Source: Nothopassalora personata | Lineage: Eukaryota; Ascomycota; Dothideomycetes; Mycosphaerellales; Mycosphaerellaceae | Direction: 5' to 3' | Assembly (NCBI GenBank): GCA_033816765.1 | Contig: CM066293.1 | Coordinates: forward strand, 4,278,001 to 4,342,000 | Length of the DNA stretch: 64,000 nucleotides | Shown: positions 40,500-52,309 of the stretch, one piece after another | Numbering within the stretch: position 1 is the first letter of the stretch | Layout: each line of letters starts with the position of its first letter | The notes under the pieces: model-generated | Told to the model about the DNA's origin: nothing | The model's input: the letters and a program-made list of their open reading frames with translations, nothing else | Databases searched by the model: none | Program-made: the position numbers and the translations under genes

Positions 40500-43400
40500 A
40501 AGTTTTGTTTATACTCTAGTGCTAGTCTTATTTACTTCTCCTTAACGCCTTATAGTCGGCTACTATGCGATCCGCATTCGCGAGGCCCTCCGCCGGTTCC
40601 TAGCTATTATACTCCTCTAGCTAGTCCTTCTACTAGACTAGATACTATAGCTTACCCTTACGCTTACGCCTATCTAGCACTACCTCTACCTTATACTCTC
40701 CGTCCTTATTAGCTAGAGGGGGTACGGGTCCATCCTTATCGCTACCAATATACGGCTCGAGGAGAGAGATATAGAAGACATTATAGAGCTTTAAGTCGGC
40801 TAGTAGCGCTAGGCGGTACGCCTAAGAACCGATAGCGTCCGTAATGCGGTATAGGCCGATGAACTTCGGACCTATCTTCTTCTTTAGCACTACTAACTTA
40901 AGGTTCTTCGTTAATAATAGGACTAAGTTACCTACGCGGTAGGTCTTAGCTTAGTAGGTCTTGTTATAGTAGCGAGCCTAGCTTTCTACTATAGTCTTCT
41001 ATCGCTCCTCGAGTGTAGCGCGTAGTTTTCGTATACGACTCGTAGCTATTACCGCTGCTAGTACTTCCCCCCCCTAGGTCTCGTCTCGAGATCTAGTTAG
41101 TATAGGGGCAATCTTAGGTCGCTAACCGTGCGCTATTTCGAACGGACTCATCCGTAGTGTTAGGTGGATACTGTTATTAGCTACGAATTTAGCAACTATA
41201 AGCCACTTAGCCTACTCAGTTTAATTGTTACTACAGTAATAACGAAGGTATTATTCGAGGGTTTAGTTTGCCCTCTTAGTTTAGCCGTTAGTCTAAGGGT
41301 AAAAGGCCGTGGATAGCTTACGCTTTATACGCGCCTCGAAGTAGAAGTTACTCTAAAACTAACTAGTGAAGACCGGACCTCGGTCGCTTACTATACCTAA
41401 CGGGACACTATAGTGTCGCACGACTTCGTCTCGTAGGAGCCTCGTAAGCTCTACGGCTGTGCAAGTCTTCGTCGTCGGGATGTATAAGCTTATTTTTAAG
41501 TAGCGATTGACTATTACTAGGATCGCATTATACACGCAACCGGCTCGCGTACTTAGAGGTAGGTCCGTAATAAAATCCATAGTAATTTCCTACTACGGTC
41601 GCTCCGGTCTAGGAAGCGGTTGTAGCTCGCCGTAGGGTCGATGGTGCCTCGCCTTCGAACCCTAGTAGGTTCTATAGGCTTGGACGTATTGTTTTACGTC
41701 CGTGCTAAGTGAGTCCTACTAATAATTACGTCGTAATAGCTCTTTAGTCTTAGTCCTTCTAAAGTGACCCGCGAGGACGTCGTCGTAGTGCATACGAATT
41801 AGATGCGACCTAATTACGTGATCCCTAGGTACTACGATCGCGTCTCCGTAGTATATAAGGTTATCCTTTATATGCTATCCCTTAGCGTCCCTCGCGCTTA
41901 GCGCCTACGCTAAGCATACGACACACTAGTCGTCTTACTACTACGCGATCTTTATTAAGAGTGGGATTAACTTACCCGTCGAGCTGTAAGCTTAACCCTA
42001 TATTACTGTAGCGTACACTGCTACTAGTAAAGACGGCTTATCTTAATAGGGAAGGTTACCTCTCCGTACTACCGTCGCCGCGCCTATGTCGCCCTATATC
42101 GCCTCGTAGGTAGTAAGCACGCGCTTTACCGTCGGCTCGCTTATCCCTTCTAGAGACTCCTTCTAGAAAGATAGTTTACTTTATAAGGTAGGTAGCAAGT
42201 TCGAAGTTTGTTAGGTTATAGCTACGTAGTTACTACGTCTCGAAGGCGCGTCGGCTAGGTTAGTCTTACCCGGCCGATGCTCCACTATAAAATTAAAAGA
42301 CTATAGGAACGTAGCCTATCGAGCTTACCGCCTATTTAGCTACTTTACTATTATAAAGCCCTATAGGTTAGCGTAGTCGACTAGTACTCGCACCGTATGC
42401 GTAGCGCCCTCTAAGTATAGCCTCTAATGCTTAAAAGCCTTAACTACTGTAAGTAGCTCCTAATCGTGCGTCTCGTAGTTGCACTTAGCTAGTATTATCT
42501 TACGTAAATAGAACGCGATAGGATGCTACTTAGCACTAAACAATTAGGATATAATACCTACGATCGCGAAACCTAAGGCATCCGTCTCGACTCGCGTACG
42601 TAGCGTAGGATCGAAGTGCCTAAGTATTAGTACACCTAAGAATCCGGCCTTAAGCTATCGAAACGCCTACTCTTCGCTTAAGGTCCACGTAAGAGGGCCG
42701 TACTTCTTACCGTCCTTAGATCCCTTTAGTAGGTCCGTTAGGGGCTTATAGACCCTTAAGTATCCTTCTATAAAACGCCGGTAGAAGTTGCAAAACCTAA
42801 GGAAGGACTAGACCTTATAAAAGGTCGTAGGTGTAGGCTATTCCTCGATAGCGGCTACCCTACTCCTATCTATCGACACGCCTACGGCGCTTACGATAAA
42901 CCTAAGGAACTCTACACTCTCCTAGAAGAAGTGACACTTCTTAGGGTTTACGAACAGGGCAAACTTTTGTAGCCTCTCTAGTACCGCGCGTACGGCTCGC
43001 ACGTGTGCCTTACGCGTCTCGCTATAGATAAGGATATTATCTAGGTAGACTACGCAAATGTTATTAACTAAGCCGGTTAGCGCCTTGTTAATATACCCTT
43101 AAAAGGTTACCGGTACGTTAGTTAACCCGAACGGCATTACTAGGTACTCGTAGTATCCGTATCGCGTACGAAACGTAGTCTTCTACTTATCGCCTCGCTT
43201 AATAGGGATACGATAGTAGGCGTCCTTTAAATCGATTGTAGTAAAGAACCTAGAACCTAATAGCCTATCTAGCGTCTCGCTAATTAGGGGCAGGGGGTAT
43301 CGGTTCTTTACTATAATCTCATTTAGGCCTCTATAATTAATATAGAGCCTAAGAGTACTATTCTTCTTTAGCACGAATAGGATAGGCGCACCCGCCTCGC

Positions 43401-44100
43401 TTACGGACCGCCTAATCCACCCCTTCTCCATTGCTTACGTAAGGTACTCCTTTAAGGCCTCTAACTTAGTTAAGGACTAGTAGTATAGCGGCTTAAAAGG
43501 GGGTTTCTTTCCTTTAACGAGATTAATCGCATGCTTAACCCCGTCGGGCATCTTGCGCTTCGCCTACTTATTAGGTACGTATATATCTCGGAAGTCTACA
43601 AATTCTTTAGGCTACGAGGAGCCCTCTCCTTTAGGTACTGCTATAGTAATAGCCCGAACACTTATCGCATAAACCTGCTTTAAGCTCTCGAGATCCTTAA
43701 GGAACTCGCGTACGTTACGCTACTAAACCGTAGGCGTCTCTACACCGTAGTACTACTAGTTATCCTTATCGGCCTTTACTATCCGATTACGATGCCGCTA
43801 GGGTCTACCTAAAATTACTAATAGCCTACCTATAGGTACCGCGTAGTAGATAGCGTTACTTACGCGCTCTACTCCCGCGTTATTAGCGAGTCGTAGCCGA
43901 ACCGTAAAGGCGCCGTAGCAATACCCTAGGTTATGCGTATACGACTCTAACTTCGGTAGCCTTACCCTATTAATAGGTTATATTTAATGTCGGAGTATAT
44001 ACTTATACGACACTAGGCTAAGATCCGTATAGTTATCTAGGAGAAACGTAGCCTCGCGAAAGCCCTTATAAGTCTCGACTGCGCCTCGTAAGTGACGCGC
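40500..44100 (-). pseudogene. element D pol remnant (PR, RT, RH, IN, chromodomain), RIP-decayed
   Basis: On the minus strand, from 44.1 kb downward, I see protease-like sequence, RT (43431-43183: LRLYINYRGLNEIIVKNRYP, TTIDLKDAYYRIPI), RNase H near 42.3-42.6 kb, integrase (41580-41359: MDFITDLPLS, GIVSDRGPVFTS) and a chromodomain-like end near 40.6 kb. Stops are TAG and TAA. Gag and the 5' LTR are not found; the right side is replaced by repeats and element E. Confidence 0.8.
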
Positions 44101-44392
44101 TAGACACGCATCCACTCGCCTTAAGGGGTCGACTTTAGGAAAACTCGGACTTAGGAGCGACCTACTTATAGTCCTCTACCTTTTCTCTAGTCGCTGCGAT
44201 AGACACACATCTACTCGCCTTAAGGGGTCGACTTTAGGAAAACTCGGACTTAGGAGCGACCTACTTATAGTCCTCTACCTTTTCCCTAGTCGCTGCGATA
44301 GACACACATCTACTCGCCTTAAGGGGTCGACTTTAGGAAAACTCGGACTTAGGAGCGACCTACTTCTAGTCCTCTACCTTTTCCCTAGACGC
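44101..44392. repeat. tandem repeat, three copies of 98-99 bp
   Basis: Units begin AGACACRCATCYACTCGCC and contain TTAAGGGGTCGACTTTAGG; they recur at 44102, 44201 and 44299. The copies differ at only a few positions, so the duplication is younger than, or was evenly mutated with, its surroundings. Confidence 0.9.
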
Positions 44393-44460
44393 TATTTAGT
44401 AGTTAATAAGGGGGGTTGTTAAGTGTACACCCGGTAGCGTATTAGTATCTAGTTTATAAG

Positions 44461-44590
44461 GTTAAAATTACGGTTTAAGGTCTAAGGTTTACGGTTAAGG
44501 TTATTACTTAAGGTTAAGGTTTAAGGTTAAGGTTTACGGTTAAGGTCGGCTAAGGTTAAAAACACTTAAGGTCCGAGGTATTTAGTAACA
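44461..44590 (+). repeat. degenerate TTAAGG-type repeat, telomere-like
   Basis: Irregular runs of AAGGTTTAAGGTTAAGG and GGTTTACGG resemble a degenerate telomere-type repeat. They stand between a purine tract followed by TGTTAAGTG (44417) and TTTAGTAACA (about 44591), so they may be the inside of a short LTR of element E. Confidence 0.5.
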
Positions 44591-45708
44591 ATTACGGTTA
44601 TAAGGTCCTATTAAGCAATAACTAGTATTAGCGCATTCTAAAGTAAGCACTACGTAATAATAGATACGGCTACATTACTAGAAAAACTTAGTACCTTTAC
44701 TAATATAGGTAGAGGCTATAAATAGCCTATAAACCCTACAAAAATAGAAGGGGTCTATAGGGACTCTATCCCTTATAAGGGGATAGAGGAATCGGAGGAA
44801 GGGGAAACACCTAAATCTAGTAAAGAAGGGAGAAGCGGAACTAGCGCCGCTAAATTAGGTATAGGTGTAGGAACGAACAGCACAATTAGAATGGATGCTA
44901 TAACTGCCCTCTTTAGACGATTAGCAGTAGTAATGGAAAACGCTAGCCCTCGTTTTCCACCTCTAGGAGATGCTAAGAATCCGTTCTTTAATAGCACCAA
45001 TGCTACTAAGTTCTAGGAGCGGTTTAGCGACCTAATAGACTAGTATCCGCCTCGGGCATCTATTAAGAAGAATAATTTCTAGGGCAGGTTTAAGCGTAAT
45101 TGCGAAACTACTATCCGGCGCGTAGTTATAAGGCTACCTAGGTAGCTCACTAACAAGGCACGTTTTAGGAGGGCGTTCTTATTAGAGTTCTTAAGGTTTA
45201 ACGCCTACTCGATATTAGGGAGTCGGGAATATCTTAAGGAGATTGTTAGGGCACAGTAAGGTAAGAGGTCTAAAGAACAAGATGTGAAGGAATTCATCCG
45301 CCTATTTGTATCCTTAAGTAACCTAATTGAACCTAAGGATTTAGATAACAGCTCCCGGAGTCGCCTCCTCCTTTAGGGATTGCTAGAGGCAGTCGCGAAA
45401 GCGGTCTACAAGGCTTACGGGCTTCACCTAAAGTAACCTAAGAAGTTTAGGGACTTTTAGAGGATTCTCGATGAAGCTGCTAGTATCGTAGATAGTAAGG
45501 AGGGATAGAAAGCTATACATATAGATTTCCCTCTTACTTTACCTTAGCTACACCGCTTAGTCGTAAAGCAAATGCCGCGCCTTAAGCCTAAGATTAACAC
45601 GCTTAAGAAGGCTACCTCTAGGACTGTTGTTAATAATAACCTAATCTAGAAGGTAGCTAAAATAAGCATACGTGCATACTAGCGCGGTCGCGTCGCTAAC
45701 GCGGGTAC

Positions 45709-46056
45709 TGTTACGGAACAGTGTTATCGGTGCAAATGGTTGGACAACGGAGCAGGAAACCAAACGAAGCTGCAGACATGGATGCCTGGGGAGTCACGTG
45801 ACAGAGCGATCAGGACTGATCGGTCCTGATCACTCTTGATCAGTTGATCAGACTCGCTCAGGGCAGAGCAGGACAGATCACGCCAAGACATGGCACTATA
45901 TAGACGACGCTTCTTTACGAGTAGATAGGAGCCTCGTGCTCAACTCATTTTAAGTATACATCATATACTGTTTGGAACCACTACCTTCATAACTGATTGA
46001 GACATCCCTGCAAAGATCCAAGCCCGAGTTGTGATAACGTACAGCGGTTCCTAACA
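45709..46056 (+). repeat. solo LTR of family C, 348 bp, TSD GGTAC
   Basis: TGTTACGG to CCTAACA is flanked by GGTAC (45704-45708 and 46057-46061). It shares the TATATAGACGACGCTT segment, GTGCTCAACTC and the 3' part with element C, but has its own U3 made of GATCAG/CTGATC repeats. Not RIP-mutated. Inserted in the gag of E. Confidence 0.93.
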
Positions 46057-48015
46057 GGTACCTTCTACCCGAGCGAGAATTAGCGCTCTATGTAACCGGA
46101 GAGGCACGACCTAGATACTAAACTATAGGTTTACGTAATGTAGCGTCCCCTATCGTAGAATCGCGAACAGTCTAAAGCGATAGATGGTTATTACTACAAC
46201 TGTAGTAGTTCAAAGTACTAGGCTAGCAATTATAGGGCGATAAGGTCCTTAATATCCCGGGGCTACGTATACCTCGCCCCGAATAACTAGTAGTATCTAG
46301 GGAAAGAAGGCGATCCGCGTCCTACTAAGTTTAACTTTCGGAGGGACTACAGTAAACCGAAACTGCTCTATATGCTCCCTCTACTCGAAGAACATTATAG
46401 GCCGATCGAGTTTAATAACTAGTATAAGATTCCCGTACTACGTAAGTAATAGATAGGTAGGGACTATACTAGGGTAATAAAGGTTACGCCTCCTAATTAT
46501 TCTAAGCCCCCTCCTAACTTTAGGCATTTAATAGAGTATAGCCCTTAGGACGTACGGTCTAGCTAAGCGGCGAAGGCTACTAGGACATATTAGGTCTTAT
46601 TCGGAGAAAGTGAAGCGGAGCAGGCGATCGACTTAGGCGAGCTTAACGAGGTATCTACCTATCCTATGCAGTCTAATAAAGTGAAAGGGAAGGCACCCGT
46701 AGGCATTCTAAAGAATCCGCACCCGAGGACCCGGTCCTTAGCCTAGGATCTACGAGCCCGAGCTAAGGCTACTAAGAAAGTTCGCCTACAATTAGAATAG
46801 GAGATCCGGTAAGCTAAGATTAACTAGTAGGAGGTTAAAATAATTAACGAAGTTAGTACTTCAATAAGCGAAACTCAATTATTAGCTAAATCTGGGATAA
46901 CCCTAGGAAGGGGAAATAATGCCTAAGTAAATAAACTAGGGAACGATGCTAATAAAGGACTGCCTAAGGATATGCCTATAGGTCCCGTAAACGCCCCCTT
47001 CGCATAAAGGAAGCGGATGTAGAATGCTAAGACTATAAGGATTAATAACTACGTCCGATAATATAGTTTAGCTAGTAATAGCCCGGTTATAAAGGAAGAG
47101 GGTATTATCTACTAGATTAATTAGATCCTCTAGACGACGTTTCCTAATACAAATGCCTAGGATTCGTTTCGATATAGTCGCTAGTTCGAGGCTACCCTCT
47201 TCGGTCGCGTTACTAACACCCCCGCTCTTTAGGAGAAGCTCGCTATAGTACGACGCCTTATAGGAAAGGACCCTAAGGTTCGCACTAGATAAGTAGTCAC
47301 CTGTAAAGATGAACCTAAGTATAATAAGGAGGTCTTCCGCGAAGATAGTTAGGCCTAGTATATCGGAGTATATTTAACTATGCTTTACTCTAAAGGTACG
47401 GTCCCTACTACTAAGCTATATAAGGACGTTAAGAAAATCGGGCTCTCTAGTATCCTTAACAACTTTACTATAGTCCCTAGTTCTTAGGTAGTAGCGGAGT
47501 TTAGGATAAATAAGAACTAGATTAGGTGCCTAATTAATAAGGGTTCCGAGGTAAATATTATCGGCTAGAGGAACGCTTATAGGTTTAGGTTACTAGTAAT
47601 GTCGAGTACTTAGCTTACCTTTCGAGGTACTAGAGGGCGGGCCTAGTTTAAAGGTGTTATAGGCAATTTAGATGTTTAGGTATTTAGGGTTTACTACTAG
47701 GTAGACATGTTTACCTCCTCGGATCTAAACTTACTAATAATCCTAGGACGTCCGTAGGCCCGTAAGGTGCGGCTTACTACCCGTAAATGCGATAATAGTT
47801 TATAGGAGGGGACTATTACTAGCCGTAAAGGTAAAAGTGTTATGTTTACTACCCTAGTTAGCTTGGATAGATATAAGACCCTTTAAGAACTGTTAAAAGC
47901 GTCGGAGAATAGAAGGGTAGGTTAAGTTACGGCGCTTAACCCACCGACCTACTAAAGCCGGATTTAATAAAATTAGTAAGGTTCTCGCACTATCTCGGAG
48001 AAACCTCGGACTTTA

Positions 48016-48041
48016 ATTTACCGGTCCCGGGACCGGTAAAT
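48016..48041. repeat. 26-bp perfect palindrome, copy 1
   Basis: The half-site ATTTACCGGTCCC is followed directly by its exact complement. This copy stands alone within element E, between the protease and RT regions. Confidence 0.95.
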
Positions 48042-51000
48042 AGCTATAGTGAGGAAAACGGATACGACTACGATAGGACGTATCTATAGGAAGACACGAC
48101 GCATCTATAGGAACCCGGCAAGGCTCTAACGCCTAGTAACTATTTAGCTTACTTATTATGATTGCTTAGGAGTGCTAGAATAAAGGAACGAATTATAGAA
48201 ATTGGAACACGTACGTTTAAGGGAGATTCTATTACTAACGTTTATTTAGTTTAAGGGGATTAGCCCTCCGAGATCTTAAGGCAATCTATATTAAATGCTT
48301 AGGCACGGAAGTAATAAGTAGGCTAAATATAGCTAACATTAGGATACCGTAGGTCTTTACGATATATAAACGTAAGGCAGATAAGAAGAAGCTAGTAGAC
48401 ACGAGCGTTTACGAACGCCTAGAATTACGAGTTAAGGGAGATATAGAATAGAAGCGTAGGGCACTGTACCTAGAGTCTAAGATGCCTAAAGGATAAGGTC
48501 CTTTTAATAGGAAGTACTTAACTAAGAAATTCTTAAGTATTAAGCGAGGTAGCCGGATTACTCTAGAACGACTTACCTTAATTAAGGTTAGCATTAAGCT
48601 ATTACTAATAGAAAGGGCCTTATTCGATAAGATGCTCTACAACCGGGAGGCAGTCCTCGCTTAGGATTTTAGTTATGTAAGGCAAATTAGGCACGACGTT
48701 ATACTACCTTAGAAGATTAACACGGTCCCTTATAGGCTATAGTAGGCACGCCCTATCCGGTTATACCTAAGTCTTAGGGCAATTATTAAGCGCATAATTA
48801 GAGCCCGGATTAAGAACAACATCCTAGAATACTTATAAGGGGCATATTCCAATAGCTAGTTCCTAGTCGTAAAGAAGGTTAATACCTCTAGAAGCGATAT
48901 ACTATATCGGTTAATTAACTTAGCTATACTCCTAAATAAGGTTACTATACGCAATGCTAACATTCCACCGGACACGGATAGCTTCTTAGAGGATTTTGCT
49001 AGGTACCGAGTCGCTTTACTTATAGACCTATTTTTAGGTTATAATTAGATTACTTTAGATAAGTCCTGCCGGGACTTAATAGCCTTTATGACCCCTCTTA
49101 GCCTAGTACGTAACACGACTCTACCTTAAGGAGCTACTAATTTAGTTACTTAGTTCGTGCGTGCGGTAATAAAGATTCTACTTAATTATATCTCGCATCG
49201 AGTAAAGCCGTTTCTCGATAACATCGGTATTAAGGGACTAACTAAGGACTATAGGAATGCCGAAGTAGAGCCTAGGTTAAGGAAATAGGTCGTTAAGCAC
49301 ATCGTTTCCCTAGATCTAGTTCTTACTAACCTAGAGAGAGCTAGTGCGGTGGTTACTAGAGGCAAATCTTAATAGTTATACGAAAAGCTTAAGATTGTTA
49401 GGTACGTTACTAGCCCGGATAGTAGCTACCCTAACCTAAAGGTTATAGCTAAGATCCTAGATTAGCCTACGCCTACCTATATTAAGGAGGTCCGTACCTA
49501 TGTAGGGCTATGTGTGTACTTCCGGATATAGATCCCCTAGTTCGTCATTATCGCTCGACTAATGTATAAGCTACTAAAGAAGGACGCCGAGTTCACCTAG
49601 ACAGAAAATAAGCAGTTCTCGAAAGAAGAGGTTACTAGATATCTTATATAGGCTCTAGCCTTAGTTACTCTCTACTACTTACCTAGTGCTAGATCTATCT
49701 TTGTCTTAGTTAATGCTAGCGGTACTAGATAGGGATGTATCGTTTCTTAAGAATTAATAGACAGTACCCGACGGCGTTACCCGGTGCGGTATAAGAGTAG
49801 AATCTAGAACGCGTTAGAATCTAGATATAATACTAGCAAGCGGGAATGCCTTAGGGTCCTTAAGGGGCTTAAGAAGATCTAGAGATATATTACTAGCGTT
49901 AATTTTATCCTTAAGGTTAACGCTAAGACACTTGTATGGTAGCTTAACCGGCCGGCTTCGGACCTACCGAACTCGGCAATAGCCCGGTGGGTCGTATAGA
50001 TTAGGCTATTTACGTTCGAAGTAAAGCACGTTACGGGAGCTAGGCATAGTAGCCTAGATGCCCTGTCTCGTAGGCCCTCTACACCTTAGGAACCTAGGGA
50101 AGATAATAAAGACGAAGTCGACCGGATAATTAATAATAAGCTATTCGGGTACCCGGAGCCGGTCGATACCTATCTAGTTAAAATCTAGAAAACACGATAT
50201 CTCGGGGACTAATATTCTAAGAACTCTTAGTAACTTGCTTAGGTAATAGAAACTAGGACCCGGCCCGATAGTATTACGCGTACTAAGTACCGGCGGCTAG
50301 TAAAGAAGAGCGTCAATTTCTTTATCCGGGACTAATTACTATTCTTCTAGAAGCGCCGAGAAGCACCGTTATAACTTATAATTAACGATAATAAGGCTTA
50401 GAAGGAGATCGTTATAGAGTACTATAAGAGACACGGTTACCGTAGCGCTAAGGTCGTGTATAACCTTATTTCCGATCGGTATTACTAGGACGGATGCTTC
50501 GCCGATGTCTCTACGTAGGTTTAAAGTTATGCTCCCTATAGGTTTCGCGAAGGCAACTAGCGCGCTAATAAGCTTTACTTATCGAGCCCTTAGGTTATTA
50601 GTAAGAAGTAGTACTCGGACCCCGTCTAGGTGCATAAAAATAGATACCTCCTAGTTACGCGCGAAGCACTTAGTAACTAGATCGAGGCTAGAGTAACGAG
50701 GGCACCTCCTAGCTCTAAGACGGTTACTAAGTTTCTATACGAAGATGTCTTCTATAGGCACGGCTACTATACTAAAATTGTGCTTAATAACGCTACGGTT
50801 TATACGGCTAAGGTTAAGCGGTTACTCGTAGGACTTAGTGTTCGAAGGATCCGAATATTACCGTACTATCCGTAGTCTAATGCTCCGGTCGAGGTTAGGT
50901 ACCGTCCGATTCTTATAGCGTTAGTAAAGCTTATAAGGAACATATACCGCGGATAGGAGTAATAGGTACCCGCTATGTTATAGGCTAATAGAACCACGAC

Positions 51001-52309
51001 CTGTCGTACTACTAGAATAACGCTAGCTTAGGTCCTATATAGCTATCGCACGATTCTACTAATTAAGGTTAAGTACCCGACGTAGGCGAATTATTAATAG
51101 GGATCGGTAAGAACGACTAAGGACCTACTTACTATACGTGCGCGTTAACTCTAGGCTCGAGACCTTAGTTTAGAAGAGCTACATGCTCGAAGGAAGCGAC
51201 TAAGAGAACTTAGTAAGGACTACTTTAATTCTTACCGGAATGTTAACTTTATTAGTTTCTAGAAGGGCGACCTTATTATAAGGTTTAATAAGCTATATAA
51301 GGATAACTTCTTACGTAAGATCGGTTACCGATAGCAAGGCCTATATCGGGTGTCTAGTGTCTCTAGGGAATTTAGTACCTATATTCTTAAGGAACTTAAT
51401 AGTACGCTAATAAAGGGTGTTTAGGCACGGGAAAACTTTAAGCTAGTTCTAGAGCTTCGCCCGGATAACATAGGAGTACTAAACTTAGATAATGGGCTCG
51501 ATCTCGTAATAGGGGAGGGAGAAGTCGCTAATAGCGAAGACAGTAGTAATTCGAACGAGATCGAGCCTATCGCCGACGAAGACGTGCTACCTATAGGAGT
51601 TAATAAAAGGGGATCGTATCCTAAACCGGAATCTAAGAAGCTATAGGTTAGGCCTTATAACCTTTCTATAGCCGAAATTTTACAGTTTAGTAGGATTAAG
51701 GCTAAGAACTAATTAGTTAGTAATAGCGTACGGAGCTTACTTCCCTTAGGTATATATTGCGTATGCCCTTTAGTTTATTAAGCCGATTCGGTTATCTAGA
51801 CTTTACTTTATAGGGTGTTCTTACCTTAGTTAGACCTTAGTTAGTAGAGTTACATTTACCGGTCCCGGGACCGGTAAATCGGATTACGTAATAGCGTAGT
51901 ATGCCCCTACCGAATGCTTACCTAGGTAGTTACTAGCACTGATTTTTGGTCATATGTAGGGTTATCGGACCTTTAGTGTAACCTTAATAGTACTACTCTT
52001 ACTACTTATAAGACCGGTCTCGGCGCTACTGCCTTTTAACGGTTATAGGGACATAGGCTAAGAGGTATACTTAAGCGCAGCTCTCTATCTACTACTTCCT
52101 CTCTTTTTCTTTAAATACTAACACTATTACTAGAGCTACTAACATATCTATCTACTACTACTATATACATTAGACAGTTCTTTAGCCTCTCTCTCTTTAC
52201 GACCTTAACCTTCTTTAAAGCCCCTACCCCGACACTAAGCTTTTAAAGCTTACTAACACTCTAGAGTAGCACTACGAGATAGCTAGCTCTTACGATCTTA
52301 CTACTAGCG

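Larger units (their letters stand above)
44417..51853 (+). mobile_element. element E: RIP-decayed Ty3/gypsy
   Basis: A plus-strand gypsy element. Gag-like sequence runs from about 44,790 to 45,708 and continues after the solo LTR from 46,062. A protease-like LINKGSEVNIIG stands near 47,540. RT lies at about 48,720-49,250 (NKVTIRNANIPPDTDSF, LIDLFLGYN, LPQGATN, KPFLDNIGIKG), with RNase H near 49.7-50.1 kb and integrase at about 50.3-51.0 kb (YRHGYYTKIVLNN). The frame ends near 51,710. It belongs to a different gypsy clade from A, B and D, because the RT catalytic segment reads FLD-D/N followed by IGIKG. The LTRs are not established; boundaries are approximate. Confidence 0.75.

Noticed and set aside
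44461..44590. A true telomere
   Set aside because: Repeats are irregular, short and internal, with transposon sequence on both sides.
48016..51879. Element bounded by palindrome copies 1 and 2
   Set aside because: The sequences next to copy 1 show no inverted similarity to those outside copy 2, and the span cuts through element E.
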